This document shows, in pieces, positions 36,101 to 51,700 of a stretch of 64,000 bases of DNA; the first letter of the stretch is position 1; each line of letters starts with the position of its first letter. The translations under genes were made by a program, and so were the position numbers. Below the pieces are notes generated by a model. It made no database searches, was not told where the DNA came from, and saw only the letters and a program-made list of their open reading frames with translations. The DNA is from Camarhynchus parvulus (lineage: Eukaryota > Chordata > Aves > Passeriformes > Thraupidae), in NCBI RefSeq assembly GCF_901933205.1, contig NC_044571.1, forward strand, positions 75,951,689 to 76,015,688, in the 5' to 3' direction.

Positions 36101-39100
36101 TTCTTGAGGTAGAGGGATATTTCCTTGTTTCTGAATTTTCATACCTATGCAAGGATTTTTTTCAGGAATACTGAAAGCATTTTAAGGTGTTTGCTTGTTA
36201 AATGGCCCTCTGTACATGGTTCTTATAATATTAAAAATATTTTATTGCTGGTGAAGCATAAATAAATAACTTTAGTGGAGCTGATGAAGTTTTAGAAATT
36301 TTTCTGGCCAACTGTTTTCTATTGAAAAATACTAGGTTTAGAAGCTTCTGGAAGCTTATTTGCTCTATTGTTTTCTTTTAACTTGCTGATTTTTCATCTG
36401 TATTTTTCAGTTGCTCTTCAGAAGCTCAGGGTAATCAGAGGTCCGTGACCCCTGATGGGATCTAAAAATCCCCTTTTACATGCGGAGTGAAACCCCACAG
36501 GTGTTTGAAAGGTAGCAAAAGCACAGCAGCAGTGACCAAGTCCTGCAGCAGCCATTGTACTCCAAGGAATCAGCTGTAGTCCAGGAGCAATCAGCTGAGA
36601 GCTGAGACCAGATAAAAGCCCTGCTCTTCACAGATTCCCTCTGCTTGGTGCCAAGCAGCATCTCTCCATGTTCCTGTCCCCTGGCAGTCCTGGGCAGGGG
36701 GCTCAGGGAGCCAGCACTCCTCCCTGCCCTCCCAGCTCCTGCTGCAGTCATAGCTTCCCCCAACAGGATGGTCTCAAATGACCTTGCACTTGCTTTCCAA
36801 ATTAATTTGATTCCATGTGCCTCCCACACCCACCATTTCCTGTGGACTGGGATTTGGGGAGGAAAGGATGACTGGGCAGAATTAGATTTGCTAGAGCTTG
36901 GCATGGAGATATCTGTAGGGGGGAAAGGAAGGAAAGCTGATGGCATTTGTTGATTTAGACAGGGCCAGGGAACCCTGCTTTCTGACCTACGTCATACACC
37001 CTTAAAATGTTTACATTGGCATGAAACTAAATGTGTTCACTAGACACCCGGCACATGCCTGTCCCTGGCTGAGCTCTCTTCATCTTTCTGCCTCCTCAGT
37101 GCTCTGACACATGCTGAAACCCTCTGATCCACACCAGGAAAATCATCTGCTGCTTTTACTTAGCTCTGCTTCTTGCCTTTGCTATTTTGTTAAGTCTTTC
37201 TAGTTGGTTTCTAGTCTCAGCCTGTCTATCAAAGCCGGTTCCTGTGAAAGAGAGAAGATGGAAATGCTGTCTGGGGAAACAAGTCACAGGTGAAACGTGT
37301 ACTTTTGTGCCAGTGAGATTTTCCTTACAAAGTTATTGTCCTGCTTGGTACTCAGGTACTCTGCTGTATCCTCTCAAAGTTACTAGTACAGAAATTGGCT
37401 AATTCTGTATAATGTCCACCTTAGGATTGACATCATGATGGTGAAATCATCTGCTCTGAGCTGATGATGAGCTCATTTGAGCAAATAGAAGCCATAACAG
37501 CACAAGGGACTTATTATTAACCTGGGAGTCCAAGGTGAGTCATGAAGGCAAGACAGTGAAATTTTAAGATGCTGGTATGGAGATGCAGAAAATTACCTAA
37601 TGGAGAGGGGCTAGGAATCTGTTCTATGGGTTGACTGAAGACAGGTGAAAAGGACAAAATAAGGTGCAGAGGTATCAAGGAGAGGACTGAGCCAAAGGTA
37701 GAAGTGAAGAGAGGTGGAGGATGAAGCAGAACTGAAAACTAGACTACAGGCAGCACTGTCTTTGAGGAATTATGAAGGTGAGGTAAAGAAGCTTGAATCT
37801 GTTGCACAAATGGAAATTATGCCAGTGGATGCATAGAAAAATGCAGGAGATGCAATTTTTTTGGTAACTTTGGTTAGAGAGATGCAGGGTATTTTGATTT
37901 CTAAACCAAATTTTCACAGAACTTCAGAAAAGAGAGAATCCATTTGACTAGGCCATATGGCAGTGTCAGTTACATACGTACATACATGACGCTCTGAGTT
38001 AAATGATATCCTGTTATGCTTTTCTTACACAAACAGCTTACCACTTTGATATTATCGAGTCTGGGAAAATATTCCTCATTAGGTCTCATTTATCTTTGCA
38101 TAAGTGGGAGAGTTTCCCACTGCTGTCATTTTCCCCTGAGGAATTATCCTCCTCTTCCACCAGTTTTATACCTACTGTGAATAACATTTTTGTGTGTTCA
38201 TTCATTTAGTTGAACAATATCTGTCATCAAATCCCAGAACCCCCAGACAAAAGACCATGTGAACAGCAAATCTTGTTAATATTGGGAAGACTTCCCAACT
38301 AACACTGATTTGTCAAAATACCAGTGATAGTTTGAAGATACTTGTTCCTTATGTGAGTCATTCCTAATTCAAACAAATAAAGCACCATCAATGGAAGAAT
38401 TAATGAAACTTAAGACAGCAGGTCCCTTAAGAAAAGAAGACAAAAAATGAAATTCAATTTTTATTGCATTTAAAATAAACTTAATATACAAGTACATGTA
38501 ATTAATTTTTGTTTATAAAAGCACATTTAATAAAATATCATCTCAGGACAGTGTGTGTCATTAAATGAGAAAATTGTGAGGTTTATTTTTCACCTCACAA
38601 TAGTTTGAGTATTATAATATTACAGGAAAAAGAAAAAAAAGAGAAATGCATGTATAACTGCCCTGAAAAGGAACAGGTTTGATGGGAAAAAAAAAAAAAA
38701 AAAAAAAAGACAAAAAAGAAGTACCACTTCATGTTTAGGAGCTCCAGCAGAGGAAGCCTTTGATATACTAATGCCAGTGTTATAGGACAGGAAAAGCAAT
38801 GGTAACTTTTAATGCTAAAAGTAAAAGTGCAAAAATTTTTTGAAGTATTCCTATATATGTATATATGACTATATATGTATATAGTTACACAAATCTCTAT
38901 TTGGTTCTGCATACGTGTCTACGTAGATATTTTTATTAAATGATCAGAGTGGGAAAGATGTAGCACAAGTCACTTGAAAATACATGTGCATGACTAAATA
39001 TTTCATGACAGCATATTCTCTTTCCAGATGCCGACTCATACAGTGGACCAGATGTGCTGACTCTGTTGCACTCATCACTGTTTTGTCTTATAGTAATTGA

Positions 39101-42100
39101 TCAAGCTATGGCTTTGTCATTTATTCACTATACATCTCTCTGAAAACAAAGCTAATAATTTCCTCGTGCTTTCCATCACAATCATCATGTGAAATATAAG
39201 GCTTTCTAACATACTAATTTGGTTTCACCAAAATACTGTTAGAAACACTGTTTTTATCCTCATTTCACATCTTGGGGACTGAAACACAGAGATGTCTATC
39301 AAAGACTAAGCCTTTCCAATATAACACAGATGGAAATGCTTAGTGCTTCAGAAAAAAGAACCTGGGGCAGCTTATCCCAAAAATGGGAAACTATGCCCAG
39401 TATCCCAAAAATAAAAACCATGCAGTTCAGTTACAACTCATTAAAATCTTAATGTTAGTTGTGCATAATCCGATTGTCATTCAGAGGCAAGTACAGGAAT
39501 AAATCAATGGCAATCACTGAGCTGAGCTGATCTGTGATCTTTACTTTTCCTCACTCAGAATCTACAGTGACTGAGTCAAGCTCTTAGAGACGGGAGGGGC
39601 TCTTTCTGTGCATTCCTGGCCCAGTCTTGGCACCTGCTCCCTCCTGTGCTTTTAGAGAGGGAGTCTCGTCTCTGGAGTATATCTAGACCAGCCAGGAAGA
39701 AGGGTTGTTGAAGCTCGAGGGGAAAAGAGTGAGGACTTGAGTATTTCACATTCTCTCATGTGAGACCGACTGACAGTCACAGCTTGGAAACCCACCCCTG
39801 ATTTGGGTACTTTAATTGTGCTTTGAACTGTAAATGACTAGCTCATACTTTGTGTTCTGAAAGGAACTGCTTTTTAGGGGCTGAAACAAGGGATTGGAGA
39901 GCTCCATAAAGGCTGACACAGACCAAATGCACAATTTCCACTAAGTGTATGATTAAATTTGATGATGTACCCAAAGGCAACATTTCATATTTCATTAGAG
40001 CTTGTATTTCAGCTGAACTTGGTCACCCAAGAGATTGCCCTGTTTTGAATATCTGCTGTGTATGGCAGGTATAATGGTAACAATTGTGATTCTCCACACG
40101 AGGCTGCTGTGGGTTTCTGTGCCTGGAAAAGCAGGTGATCACTATGCCCACACAGAAAATTCAGAAGTATGGTGCATCAGAATACAGAGACTAGACCAGA
40201 CAAGTAGGAAGAGATTAGTAGGGTAAAATAAATAAAGTTCAAAGTTCTGGGAGAAATGAACAAAGTAAAATGAAGAAGAATAAGAGATTACAGTCAAACA
40301 ATTTTCTGATAGATTACTTATTTATTCACACTGGACCCTGCTTCATTGAAGACAATTATTTGCCACAAAATTGTTGAACATCAAGGGTTTTTCTTCAGTA
40401 GATGAGAGGAGCACAAAGTCGTCTAAGCCAAGTTTTGCAGTGAGGCTAGGGCAGTGTCACAGCTCCCAGGCAAACACCAGTGATGAGTACAGTCATAAAA
40501 TGAGCTGGTAGCTCATGGTAGCTGTAGAGGAAAGAGGCTTCCTTTAAAATTTCACCAATATAAGCTGTTCTTTGTAAGGAGAGACAGAATCTCAGCAAAA
40601 CATACAGCTGTTGATAGGGATGTAGGTAAGGAATGCAGAAGTTGGATTGAATTAAAACTCAATCTGAGTAGATTATGTAATCTGCTCCAGCCTCATGATA
40701 ACAATGTGTAACACAGATGGACTGCAAATCCACTGTATTCAGTCAAGGAACGATGCTACTGACTGGTTGCTTTAATAATGTTCAAGAAAGTCTAGCTCAT
40801 TGTGTCTGGAACCTGCAAAAGGATCCACCTGTGCAGGTCCTTAATCCTGTTTATAGCTGTAAATTGATGCAGGGATGAAATATTTACCCTTTCCAATCTC
40901 AGTGTAGGATCAAGCTCTTTTATCATCAGACCAACTCCAGTTCCTGTAGCCACTAATAAGCATCATTAAATATCTATGAAACCTCTCAGAACACTGTGGG
41001 ACACATCCAGAGACCATAGATCTCCAGATTCTTATGGCTGCAAGTTACTTAGGGCCTCACATCATTACTACTGTCAACAGGAGCACAGAGAGTTACCAGA
41101 TTCATGATGATTAACTCTGTGGGGACCTTGGCATTCCAGTAGCTTTGTGAACAAGTTGCTATGTGATATGATTGTTGTAGCAGAATAGGGCAACCTAGGT
41201 GATACTCAGTGAGGACAAACAATATTTAACTCCTGGCTGCATCCCTTGTGATTTATTTCATTCAACCTTGCAACTTTTCTTATAAGAAGAGTATTGATAA
41301 ACATTCATGTAGACCTGAATTTGCTGCTTGGTCAGCTGAATTGGCCCAACTGAAAATGAAATACCAATTCCTTATGTGAGAATCTAAGCTGGTGTTTGAA
41401 CAAACAGAGTACCAGCTCCCCAGTAAATATATCAGTAGCATATTTATACCAATAAGATGTTTAATGAGACAGCTCTAAGTAAAATTAATGTTACATATCC
41501 AGCTTTTGCCCTGCCTAAAAATGTGCTTTGAACCACGTGGAGGTAACCTCTGAGGATATACTACGCTGGATACATGTCCTACTATAATGGTTTTGTAACA
41601 TACAATGGTTTTGGTAACATGGAAATCCACAGGGCATGATTCTGAACTTTATTGCATTTACAGCCATTTAAGTCCATAGTTATTAGTTTTATTGTCGCAG
41701 TTTTCCTATACTGTGAATAATAAAAGACAATCAATAATATTTATGGGATCCTGGCCTTTGCTTACTTAATCTTACTGTGAAAGGAGATTTAAAAAATTGT
41801 CCTTTTAAATATTAAGAAAATTGAGAAGAAAGATTAAGTCCTGGTGTTCTTTTAATGTTACTGGCTAAGTTGCCAAAGATTTACAAAAGATTTACTGGAC
41901 CTCCTGAAGTTGTAGGATTTGATTACTAGTAATGTCTTCAGAACTTTTTTGTGCTCTAATAAAATTGAATTTTCTTTCCATCAGTAGCCATTGAGCTTGC
42001 TCAAATGTTTTCTTGCTTTTTACTTTTACAAGCTCATCTTCATCAGATTCATGTGCTAAATACTTCTCTTTGAGTAATTCTGATGATCTCACACTTCTAT

Positions 42101-42669
42101 AAATTTTGCTTAACCTATCAACAATATTGGATTGTTGGATCCTATTTCATCATAATGATGAAAAAGCTGCACTTACAAACTTGGTCAGTGCCTTAATGAG
42201 GCCCTATTTCTTGCTGAGTAGTCCCTAAATATACTGAATTAGTATTTCAGAGCATTATTCTTTGCTTTCCCTTCCTTACAAAAGCAGCACTAGTGCAATT
42301 TTATGAAGACTGATTATCAGTAAACTGGGTAATTTCTAACTCTGTTTAATAATGTCTACTCTTATTTGCAGTTAATTACTTTATGTTTTATTTATGCTTT
42401 CTCCTGTTTTCACTCAGAACACTAGCATACATGAGGCTGGAAGCAACACAAAAATAGTTGTTCTTAACAGATATCTTTGATTCCTTCTGAGTAATTGTTG
42501 GATGGTTGTTCACTTTTTAGGGAAAAAATGCTCCAGAAGGAAAGGAAGTCCTAATTTTATTTATAGCCACATATTTTATTCCTTGAGACTGTATTACCAG
42601 TGAGTTCAAACTGAGTAAACTGTTCTGTAACACTTTTCAGCTCTTGAAAATAGAAATATTTTTAAATAT

Positions 42670-42709
<40 letters not shown>

Positions 42710-45700
42710 CAAATACAGAGAGCTATACTATACAGATATGGTATAACAAGGGGAAATGGCTTCAAGTTTGCTAGAGGAGGTTCAGGTTGGATATTACGAA
42801 AAATTATTCCTTGAAAGAGTGGTTAAGCATTGTTACCAGCTGCCAAGGGAAGTGATCGAGTCACTATCCCAGGTAATTTTCAAAAACTTAATAGACATAA
42901 AACTTCACAATATGGTATAGTGGACAGAGTGGTATTCAGTTGAAGGTTAGACTTGATGATCTTGGAGGTCCCTTCCAACCTTAGTGATACTAGGAATTCT
43001 GTAAGTTGATAGCAAGATTTCCATCAAAACCAGAAAAATACTGGTGTTACTACAACAAACATATTAGCACTTGGGTCCTAATATTATTTTTTATGAATTG
43101 GGTTTTTTCCTTTCTCATGGAAGGGTGGGAGATTTTAATGCAGAAGAACAAAACAGTGAATCAAAGTTAGTGTTTACACTGGGAATATGAATTTTGTCTT
43201 ATAGGTATTTATATGTCCCCTCTCACTAAGTAGCATCTGAATGCCTTGCAGGTTTTTGTATGTTTTCACTACACACAGCACATTTTTCCTTTTTTTTTTT
43301 TTTCTGGTGACAGCATCTGTCCCTTGCTGGCGCATCAGTGTACCTTAACTGCAGCTGAACTTAGGACAATCATTTAATCATTTCATATCTGACTGAAGGA
43401 CTCGCTTTCTGATCCCTCTTGCTCTTGCAGGTACAATGGTCCTCTGCAGCATTGCTGAACATGTGCCTGTCACATTTTCCCATCACTCTTTACCTCTACT
43501 CAAACTTTTGCCCAGTGTCTGATAACAATGGGTGCATGAGGGGGCTGGTTTGCCTGGCCACTTCTATCTTTTTAAAACAACCTCTATTTTTGTAATTCCA
43601 GCATAGTCTGAGCAATGGCAAATCAGGGCAGAGATCACAGCGCTGAATTCACTACTGAGAAGAAAATTTCATAGAAGTTAATAACTGTTGAAAGGTGCTG
43701 GTGGCACCATTTGTCTCCACAGCACAGACCTAGAGATAGGAATGTGGTTGACCACTTCTGTGATTTTTCTCTTTTTGTCATTACTTTCAGCATATAAACT
43801 GAGAGAAGCTGATCCTGATTTTACAGCAGTGTCACATAATTGATTTCAAAGACATTGATGTAAGGTTGGTGTGATTGACTGGCACATTGGGATCCTGCTT
43901 TCAATCTGTTTGGTAATGCTGTAGGCAGACACTAGCACAGAAACAATTATTAATTTTATGCATAAAGGAAGGAAATCATAAAAAATATATATCACTTTTC
44001 AATTGGAATCAAAAAGAAAAAGAAAGAAAACCTTGCTGTATAGTACCCACAGATCTTGAGCTCTAATAGCTAACAGAGAGTGTATATATAAATCTGATCT
44101 TAGATTTTGCCATATTGGAATAACAGCATGAAACTACACATTTTACATCACAATAAAAATATTTTTTATTGTAATTTGTTAAAATGACTCATTTTGTTTT
44201 GTATTAATGCTAAATTGGAACTTTTTGCCCCAGGATTTCATATTGCATGAGTAGATGGTCCTCACTAGATATGCATCTTTTCTCATTGAAATAAAATGAG
44301 CTTGTGTCACCCACTACAAGCTATTTAAGGAGTTTCTCAGCATTTAAGGCCACTGGAATTCAAACAGGAAATGTTGCATGTTGTGGGAAAAGATTCTTGT
44401 GTAAATGTTTGAACAGTATTGACATACTGTAAAAGTCCACTGCAGGCAATTAGAACTAGAAATAAATCCTCAGTGTACATGTGCAGCAATGATAAAAATC
44501 TAGTTCTGTTAAGATAACCAAGATCACACTGAAGCTCATGAGGATGTGTGCTAACTCCTGCTATGATTTATTCACATTCCTCATTAGGTCGTTGTGTAGG
44601 ACAATATTCTGATGAAGTCCTGAGTCACTCCAAGGAACATCTGGCCTTGCTACTGCTTACCCTTCAATCCTTTGAAAAAATGCCAAGTCTGAAATAGCTG
44701 GAATGGAAAGAGGAAGGAAAGAATCACGGGATCGGAGTCTGCTATAACAAAGGAGAGGAAGCTTAGCTCCCAGGTCTGGCAGATAGGAACTCCCTAGAGA
44801 AAGGTGGGATCCTGGTTTTCATCTTTTCTCTTAGTGCTGACTCTCCAAGGAAAATGTCTCAATGGATTTAGGAGAAAGGATGGCTCCAAGGAGTTTTAAT
44901 CCGCACAGAGTTCTGCATTTGGTCCCTACTCTGTTTTCAGTGTCCAGGATTTTTGCATGGCTCTCAGTAGCACGGTGAGCCAGCTTGTTTCAGTGATCCC
45001 TTTTGCAGAACTGCTCTGCCAAACAGCTATCTCAGCTCAGCTAATGGGGCTGCAAGCTGTGGCTGGGGGAGGGAAGATCTGGGGGACAAATATCTTCAGA
45101 TGAGTCACGATCAGCAGAACCTCTTGACCAAGTGATCAGAGCCCAACAGATTCTGTTCCTTATCACTCTTCCTTGGGTAGATTCAGTTCTCATTACTCTT
45201 CCTTTTGGTGCAGAAAGATTACTTTTCCTGTGTTGGAGCTATTGCCAGGCTCCAGCTCAAGCTGAGGATGTTGCCTTTGCTAACAGGGTTCACCTAAGCG
45301 CTGAGAGCCTCTGTGCTGCTGACACAACTGGTTAGGAGGTAGGGAGAAAGACTTCAGCATCACCTTCAAGATCAGAGGTCCAGGGCTTTATACACCCTGT
45401 TGGGATGAGCCAAACTACACCAAGTCCCAGTAGAAAAGGTGCTGAGAGGTGTTAGATCATGTTTTGTGGCCAGAGCTGCTCCTCTGCAACCCCTTTTCCA
45501 CAGCACTCTGCACAGTGGTGCAGGTTGCACATCTCTGATGAGGCCTGTGGTGGCCCAATTGCTTGGACATCCTCCTGCCACTTTTCTTGAGAATAAGAAG
45601 TAAATTTGTTATTACCTCTGCTCAGTTCTTGCTGTCAGACTTGTAGTTTCATGCTCCTTCAGCATGCTGGGATAAAGATGACCCTGTTTATACAGTTAAA

Positions 45701-48700
45701 AATCCATCAAGCAAATGCTGAAATATCTCAACCTCAGGTGCAGAAATTTTGATTTTTTTGTCATTCCGCTGGAGTAACCTGGCTTTGTCTCCAGCTCAGC
45801 TTTGTAGCTCTACATTCAGGTAAAGCAGTTATTGAGGGAACAAGCTGAGATTATCTATTTTCATTCTTCAGGAAACCCTTTTCTCCCTTTTCTCTCTTTC
45901 TTTAACCCTGTACTCCCTGGCTTGTTCAACCATAAGTTCCTTTCAAAACCAGCTATTTAAAAACAATTGTACACTTTCAATTTCCACTGATTATCCTTTT
46001 GATTCTTAAGTCTTCAATTTTTTTTTTCTTCCTGTACCTAACATACGAATTCAAGTCAGAGTTTGACTGTTTGGCTTGTTTATTAGCTATCTGTCATCTT
46101 ATCACTCTGCCATCAAATCTATCCAGACTTGAGAACATACTTTGAGGGAAAGAATGGCCAAAGATATGGAAGTAAACAAAAAATAGGTTAAATTGCTACA
46201 TTGTACCTCATTAGTCCAGTGTCTTTATTTCAAAAGAGTAACTCTTAACTACATAAGTGATGCTTTACATGCTTCACATCACTGGTGGAATTTCTTGCCT
46301 AAGTAGGGATTCAGTAACTTAATTTAGAGTTGCTTTTTGTCAGTTTAATTAGTTCTGTACATTTTCAGCATTACACAGAAAGCCTTAAATACCCTTTCAG
46401 ATACACAGAGGCAGTCCAAGAGTGCAAACACAGTGTTTAATTTAGTGTGCATTTTCCTACAAGTGAAGTTTATGGAAAAACTTTATCCTGCATCCCTGCC
46501 TGCTCTCCCCAGTACATTACAGCAAAAAAACCCCACCACAATGGCTCTTGTAACTTGCCTGGGTCACTGGGGTGAGAAAGGATGAGAATTATTTATCACT
46601 CCATCTTTAGTCAGTGAGATATGTATCAGTTCCATTCCTCTGGAACAGGGATTAAATCCTAGTGGAAAAATTTTAAGCTCATGGTCGCACAGTCCTTAAG
46701 CTAGCAAACAATGAGCAAGCACAGTAGCATCCACTGTCATCACTACTCACGACCTGGGAAGACCATAAAATGGCTTTAATGGTTTCTTCTCCAGGAAATC
46801 CTAGTGCTTCAAAGCAAATTGTTGTTATTTGATAATAACAAGAGGTAAGTATGTTTAAAAACAATTTGGATTTGTGCAAAAAAAAGAAATTGCATCAGCA
46901 CAAACAGCAACTGTTTCACACTATCTAACATGACCTCCCCTCCCTGGACCATGGGTCTGCTGGAATCATCTGCTGACTGAAGCCCATTTTCCTATTACTT
47001 TGGATAATGTCAGCAAGGCTGCTGAGAAATTGTACTTCACAAACATCTCCCTTTCTTCTCCAGCTAATGGGCACAAGTGTTTAATTTTGAACTTATAACG
47101 AGGTGTTTTGCTGCAGAAACACCCACTGAGACCACAGAAATCTGCAGGATAGAACCTGCTGGTTTTCCATGTTTCAACCTTGACAGTGAAGAAGCCCAAG
47201 CACAGACCTTTGGTACTTGTAAGGCAGCAACAGGCTAGGAAGGATTTAATTAGTATGAGCTTACTTTGAACTCAGAAGTAAACACACTAATACAGCATAA
47301 CTGGAACAAATCTATGAAGACTTTTGTACACAGTGTTCCAGTACAAATAATATTGTTGTTGCCAGCAGCAGGACATGAGCCTCATGATGTACCTTATGCT
47401 AAAAGTGCCTTATGCAAACAACACAAGCTCCAGTCAGGGCTTGTACCAACTTACTCTGTGAGCTTCCTGTGTGAACCGGAGCTTGGTATCAGTGATTCCC
47501 TGTGAGGATGTGAAGCTGAAGCATGAGATAGAAGTGAAAACCTTGAATGTATGGGTGCAGGTTGAAAATTGAGATCCAAGAACTATGACCAACTTGCTGA
47601 TGGTCACCTGTTCTCCAGGAGCTGGTGCTGCTCTGAAACAAGAAGGTGCAATCAGGCAAGAAAGGAAAACAGCCATGTGATGTGGTAAGATACCTGCTAC
47701 AGCCTGGAAAATAACCCCAGCTAAGCATCACCCACCTGTAATTCAGGAACCCAGGTAAAGAGCTCAGAACCATCCAGAGACTGAAAACACATATGAAAGG
47801 AGATCTCAGATTTGCAATTGATGGCAGGGGACAAAAGGCCTGAGTTAGGTCCAGCTTCTCTTGTCAAAGAGCTCTCATTCATTGCCCACGCTGGGTAAAA
47901 AAGACCATTTGGGGCCATAGCCACCAGTACAGGCTATGTGGCTTGAGTTTCAATGTGTTTTATTTCAAAGTTTGATTTATCAGTCTCCCATCCCAGCAAT
48001 CTCTAATTTGTAGGTATATACATTTATTCAGTATAAACAATAGGCAAAAAATGAAGATGCATTTTGGCAAAAAATTGTTGTCTCTGTACTTTTTGTTGGA
48101 AGCGCTAAAAATTCCTTATGATAATCTTAAGCCATTCAAAGTTAGACAAGTCTGATGAGCTGTCATGTCCTCTGAAAACATCAACCAAACTACTTCTGCC
48201 ATAATTGATCAGCGTCAGGTATTAATTGAAAAGGGTCTGTAGTAAAAGTGAACTTCACCTTACCTCTGCTATATAGTAAATGCTCCCTGAGAACACCAAA
48301 CCTATAGCTGGATCTTGACTGATCAGTCCTGCTGTCCTTCTTCTTCACCCTCTGTGTTTTGACTTTGTAGCTCGGGTGTTCTGCTCTCTGTGTTTCTTTC
48401 TAGAGAAGAGCTACTGTACAATTTTAAAAAATATTTTTATTTTAAGGTTCCTAAGAAGCCAAAGTTATCTAATTAACTGAGCACTTGCTTCCAGTTGACA
48501 GCCAACAGCTGAAAAATGCAGAAGAGTGAGTACTGTATCCTCTCTGGAAGTTAATTTAGTTCATTTGATGGTGCAGCAGGAAAGTAAAAGCTGATTTTCC
48601 AGCGGACTGAGTCATCAGAGAAGGATTTAATTTCCAAATGCTAATAACAGGTGATGTACTTTGCTGGTGATTACTGCTTGGAAACTGGCTTTCAAAGTGA

Positions 48701-51700
48701 AGGTGATACAGGGAAGAGGAAAAAATAGGACACAGCATATTGTTTCAAGCGCTCATTACCTGCATGGTGATGTTCAACACAAAAAGATTTTGAGAACAAC
48801 TGAGCTGATTTTTTTTTGCTGATATCATCGTGCTTCTGCCAAATGGACTATGCCTGGCCTATAAGGATTTCATCCCTGTTTCTCAGCACATGAGGTCAAG
48901 TAATCACTGTGGCTCACTGGTGTGGCAAACTGATAAAATACACTGGGTCACTTTGACAAGTGCAAATCTAAAAGACAAAATCAACTTGGCTTTGGTAAAC
49001 TTTTGTGAGCTGATTGTTACCTGCCTTCTGCCCCCCACATGCAGATAGTTCTGTGCTGCTGGACTCTGAATTAATTTTACACTCAGTACCAAGGCTCTCT
49101 CCAGTGCAGGAGAGTGGGAGACCTTTGACTGCACTCACGCTAGCACCTTAATTTAGGTTAGGAGTACTTCAGAAGCGAACCCAATCTTAGCACACTTAAC
49201 TGTCTGTTGGGTCAAATTGTCCCACAGCACACAGACTCAATACTTTCTGAAGAAGCTGAATCTGGTAGATATGCCTCAAGATCCCCTCCAATGCCCTCTG
49301 CCTTCCAAGGGGTGTTAAATTCCCAGGGACAGGCCAGCTCCAGTCTAAAGTTAAACCTCTCACTGTGCATCCACTGTGCACATTGAGTCCTTGGATCCAA
49401 CCCACTTCCATTGCACTGCTTTTCAGGATCCAGTGCCTGCAGCAACCCCAGTCCCCATGCCCCCCAGGGAGAGGACTCCAAGCAGACACAGCAGGGAGGG
49501 CAGGAGCAGCATTCAGCTGTGCTCAGCCTGAGACCTTCTGATGCTTGAGAACAGCAGGACAAGACCTCCTCTGGAAATAAGTGCCCACATATTTTTCTTT
49601 AAAAACTAGAGAAAGGGTCAGTCTTCATAAAAGAAAGGAAAACAAAAACTGGGTGAACTTTGCTGATACTGTTTTTCTTCAGCAGCTAGAAGGTTAGAAA
49701 ATCTGCTGGTCTTTCAGAAGGTTTTTAAGGTGGGAAGAGGAGATTTTCTGGTTTGTATTTCAAAGTCAGGTCTCTTGTGTGTGCTTCTGTTCAAACTCCA
49801 TGGACAGACCACTAACTTTCCAGCGTGCCTTCATCACATGTTCTTTTTTTGTCTCTGCTGAATCATGCAGTAGAAATCTCGGACAATATTAAACATATTA
49901 TAATTAGTAATTCTACATGTTCAATTATTACACAAAATCATTCTATACACTTACTACTAACTTAGGAATTTGCAATGCCCTTTCTTGAATATGTACTTAG
50001 GGACACATTTATTTTGGTAAAAGCCTGAAAATATAGTTTGAATAGAAGTGTGATCACTATAACAATATAAATTGCTTCTGAAAGCTAATTATTCTACAGT
50101 AACCAATTTACAGGGTTTTTTGAAATTTCTGAAGGATTTGACTAGATGGGCTGTTTACAGTTTCAAGACAAGAAGAAGCCATTGTGCAAGCTATAAAATC
50201 TTAAAAACAGCAATAAGCCTGCGTGCTAAAACCTCCTCAATATTTTTCTGACCCATTTTTCTTCTCAGACACTGAACATGTCAATCAGACAATTGAAGAC
50301 AACAGATTTACAAATCTCTTATATTCCTCTAGCTGGAAAGTGGATAGAACATAATTCTCTCCTCTTTTTGTCTGAAAAATAGCAAAACTCCTTCCCCCAA
50401 TAGGTTCTATAACAGAATTCAAAAGCCAGAGCTGAGTTTCTTATATAAATTTAATCAGAAATTTCATTATACGGAAGAAAATCCCAATCAGTGACATGAC
50501 AACTGAATCCAATGCCTTTTACAGTTCATATGTAGAAGCAGAAGTAGAAGTTGTCCAAACCAAAAAATGCGATTTATTCCAATGTGATTTATATAAAGTT
50601 TAAATAGACTTACCTTAAAGTTTTGGACCAAATTTGTTTTAAGCTAGTTTCAACTCATTCCCTACCAGTCAGTGTAACACTGGTAAAGCCTTAAGTTAAC
50701 TTGAACTTAAATTCAGATGTGAAACTTCAGATAAGGTAAACTAAAACAAGATACTTGTTAATAAGAACATTAACAGACCTAAAATACAGAGTTTTTCACT
50801 AAGCTGGTGTTGACTACAGCCATCTGTTCTAATTTCAAATGCCATAATATTGTTAAAGTACCTTTAAACTATTTACTGTGATTTAGAAAGTGTTTGATAA
50901 AACCATTTGACGTAACTTGTTACAACATGACTTGGAAGAAGGTCAGAGTTTGACCTTGCTTGTAGTAGTGAATTAAATGTCTCCCCAGAAACTGATGGTC
51001 ACATTTACAGAAATGGAAATGAAAGCAAATCAGATCCATTAAGTGCACACTTGCAAATTATCTGTTACACAAAAGTGTATGAAAAGAAAATCAAGGTCCT
51101 GCTGTTAGTAGAGTAATTGCAGAAATGCAGCATGAATAATGCAATTCAGATTACATACTAAAAATGGGGAATAAATCACTTTTCTTACAGCAGATTTTGA
51201 AAAATATGTACTCTGTCTGGAATGATCCTTAGAATTCTCAATGTTTTCATAACTGAGGTTTAAAAACTCTGTTTTGGACAGCAGAAACTTTTGCTTTGAA
51301 TATAACACTTCTTCTGAAACATTAACTTTTTTAGCTTAGCATATATTAGATTTTGTAATGAAAATTATGTGACTTAAAAGCAGAATTCATGATATGGAAA
51401 ACAAGTCACTGTAAATATTTTTAAAATATTAGGTGATAGAAGCAAAACATAATTCTATTTCCTTTATTTCTTTTTTATTTTATTCATGGCTAAAAGGAAG
51501 TAAAGGAAGTAGGGGTTTTTCTTGGGGTCAAAAGACAGTATTTGAAAAATTCATTATTAATTCTGGGGCATACATTCCACTTTTAGGATACCATTCATCT
51601 GGTGAGCCAGTCTGAAGTACAAATACAGTTATTTTCCAGAATCTGGTTTCACATTCTGTGTTTTTATTTTGTTGATTCTACCCTTCTGAAATATGAACAT

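Noticed and set aside
47266..47924. ORFs on both strands, thought possibly to be a degraded coding exon
   Set aside because: No splice borders, and both strands are equally open; probably an old unnamed repeat.
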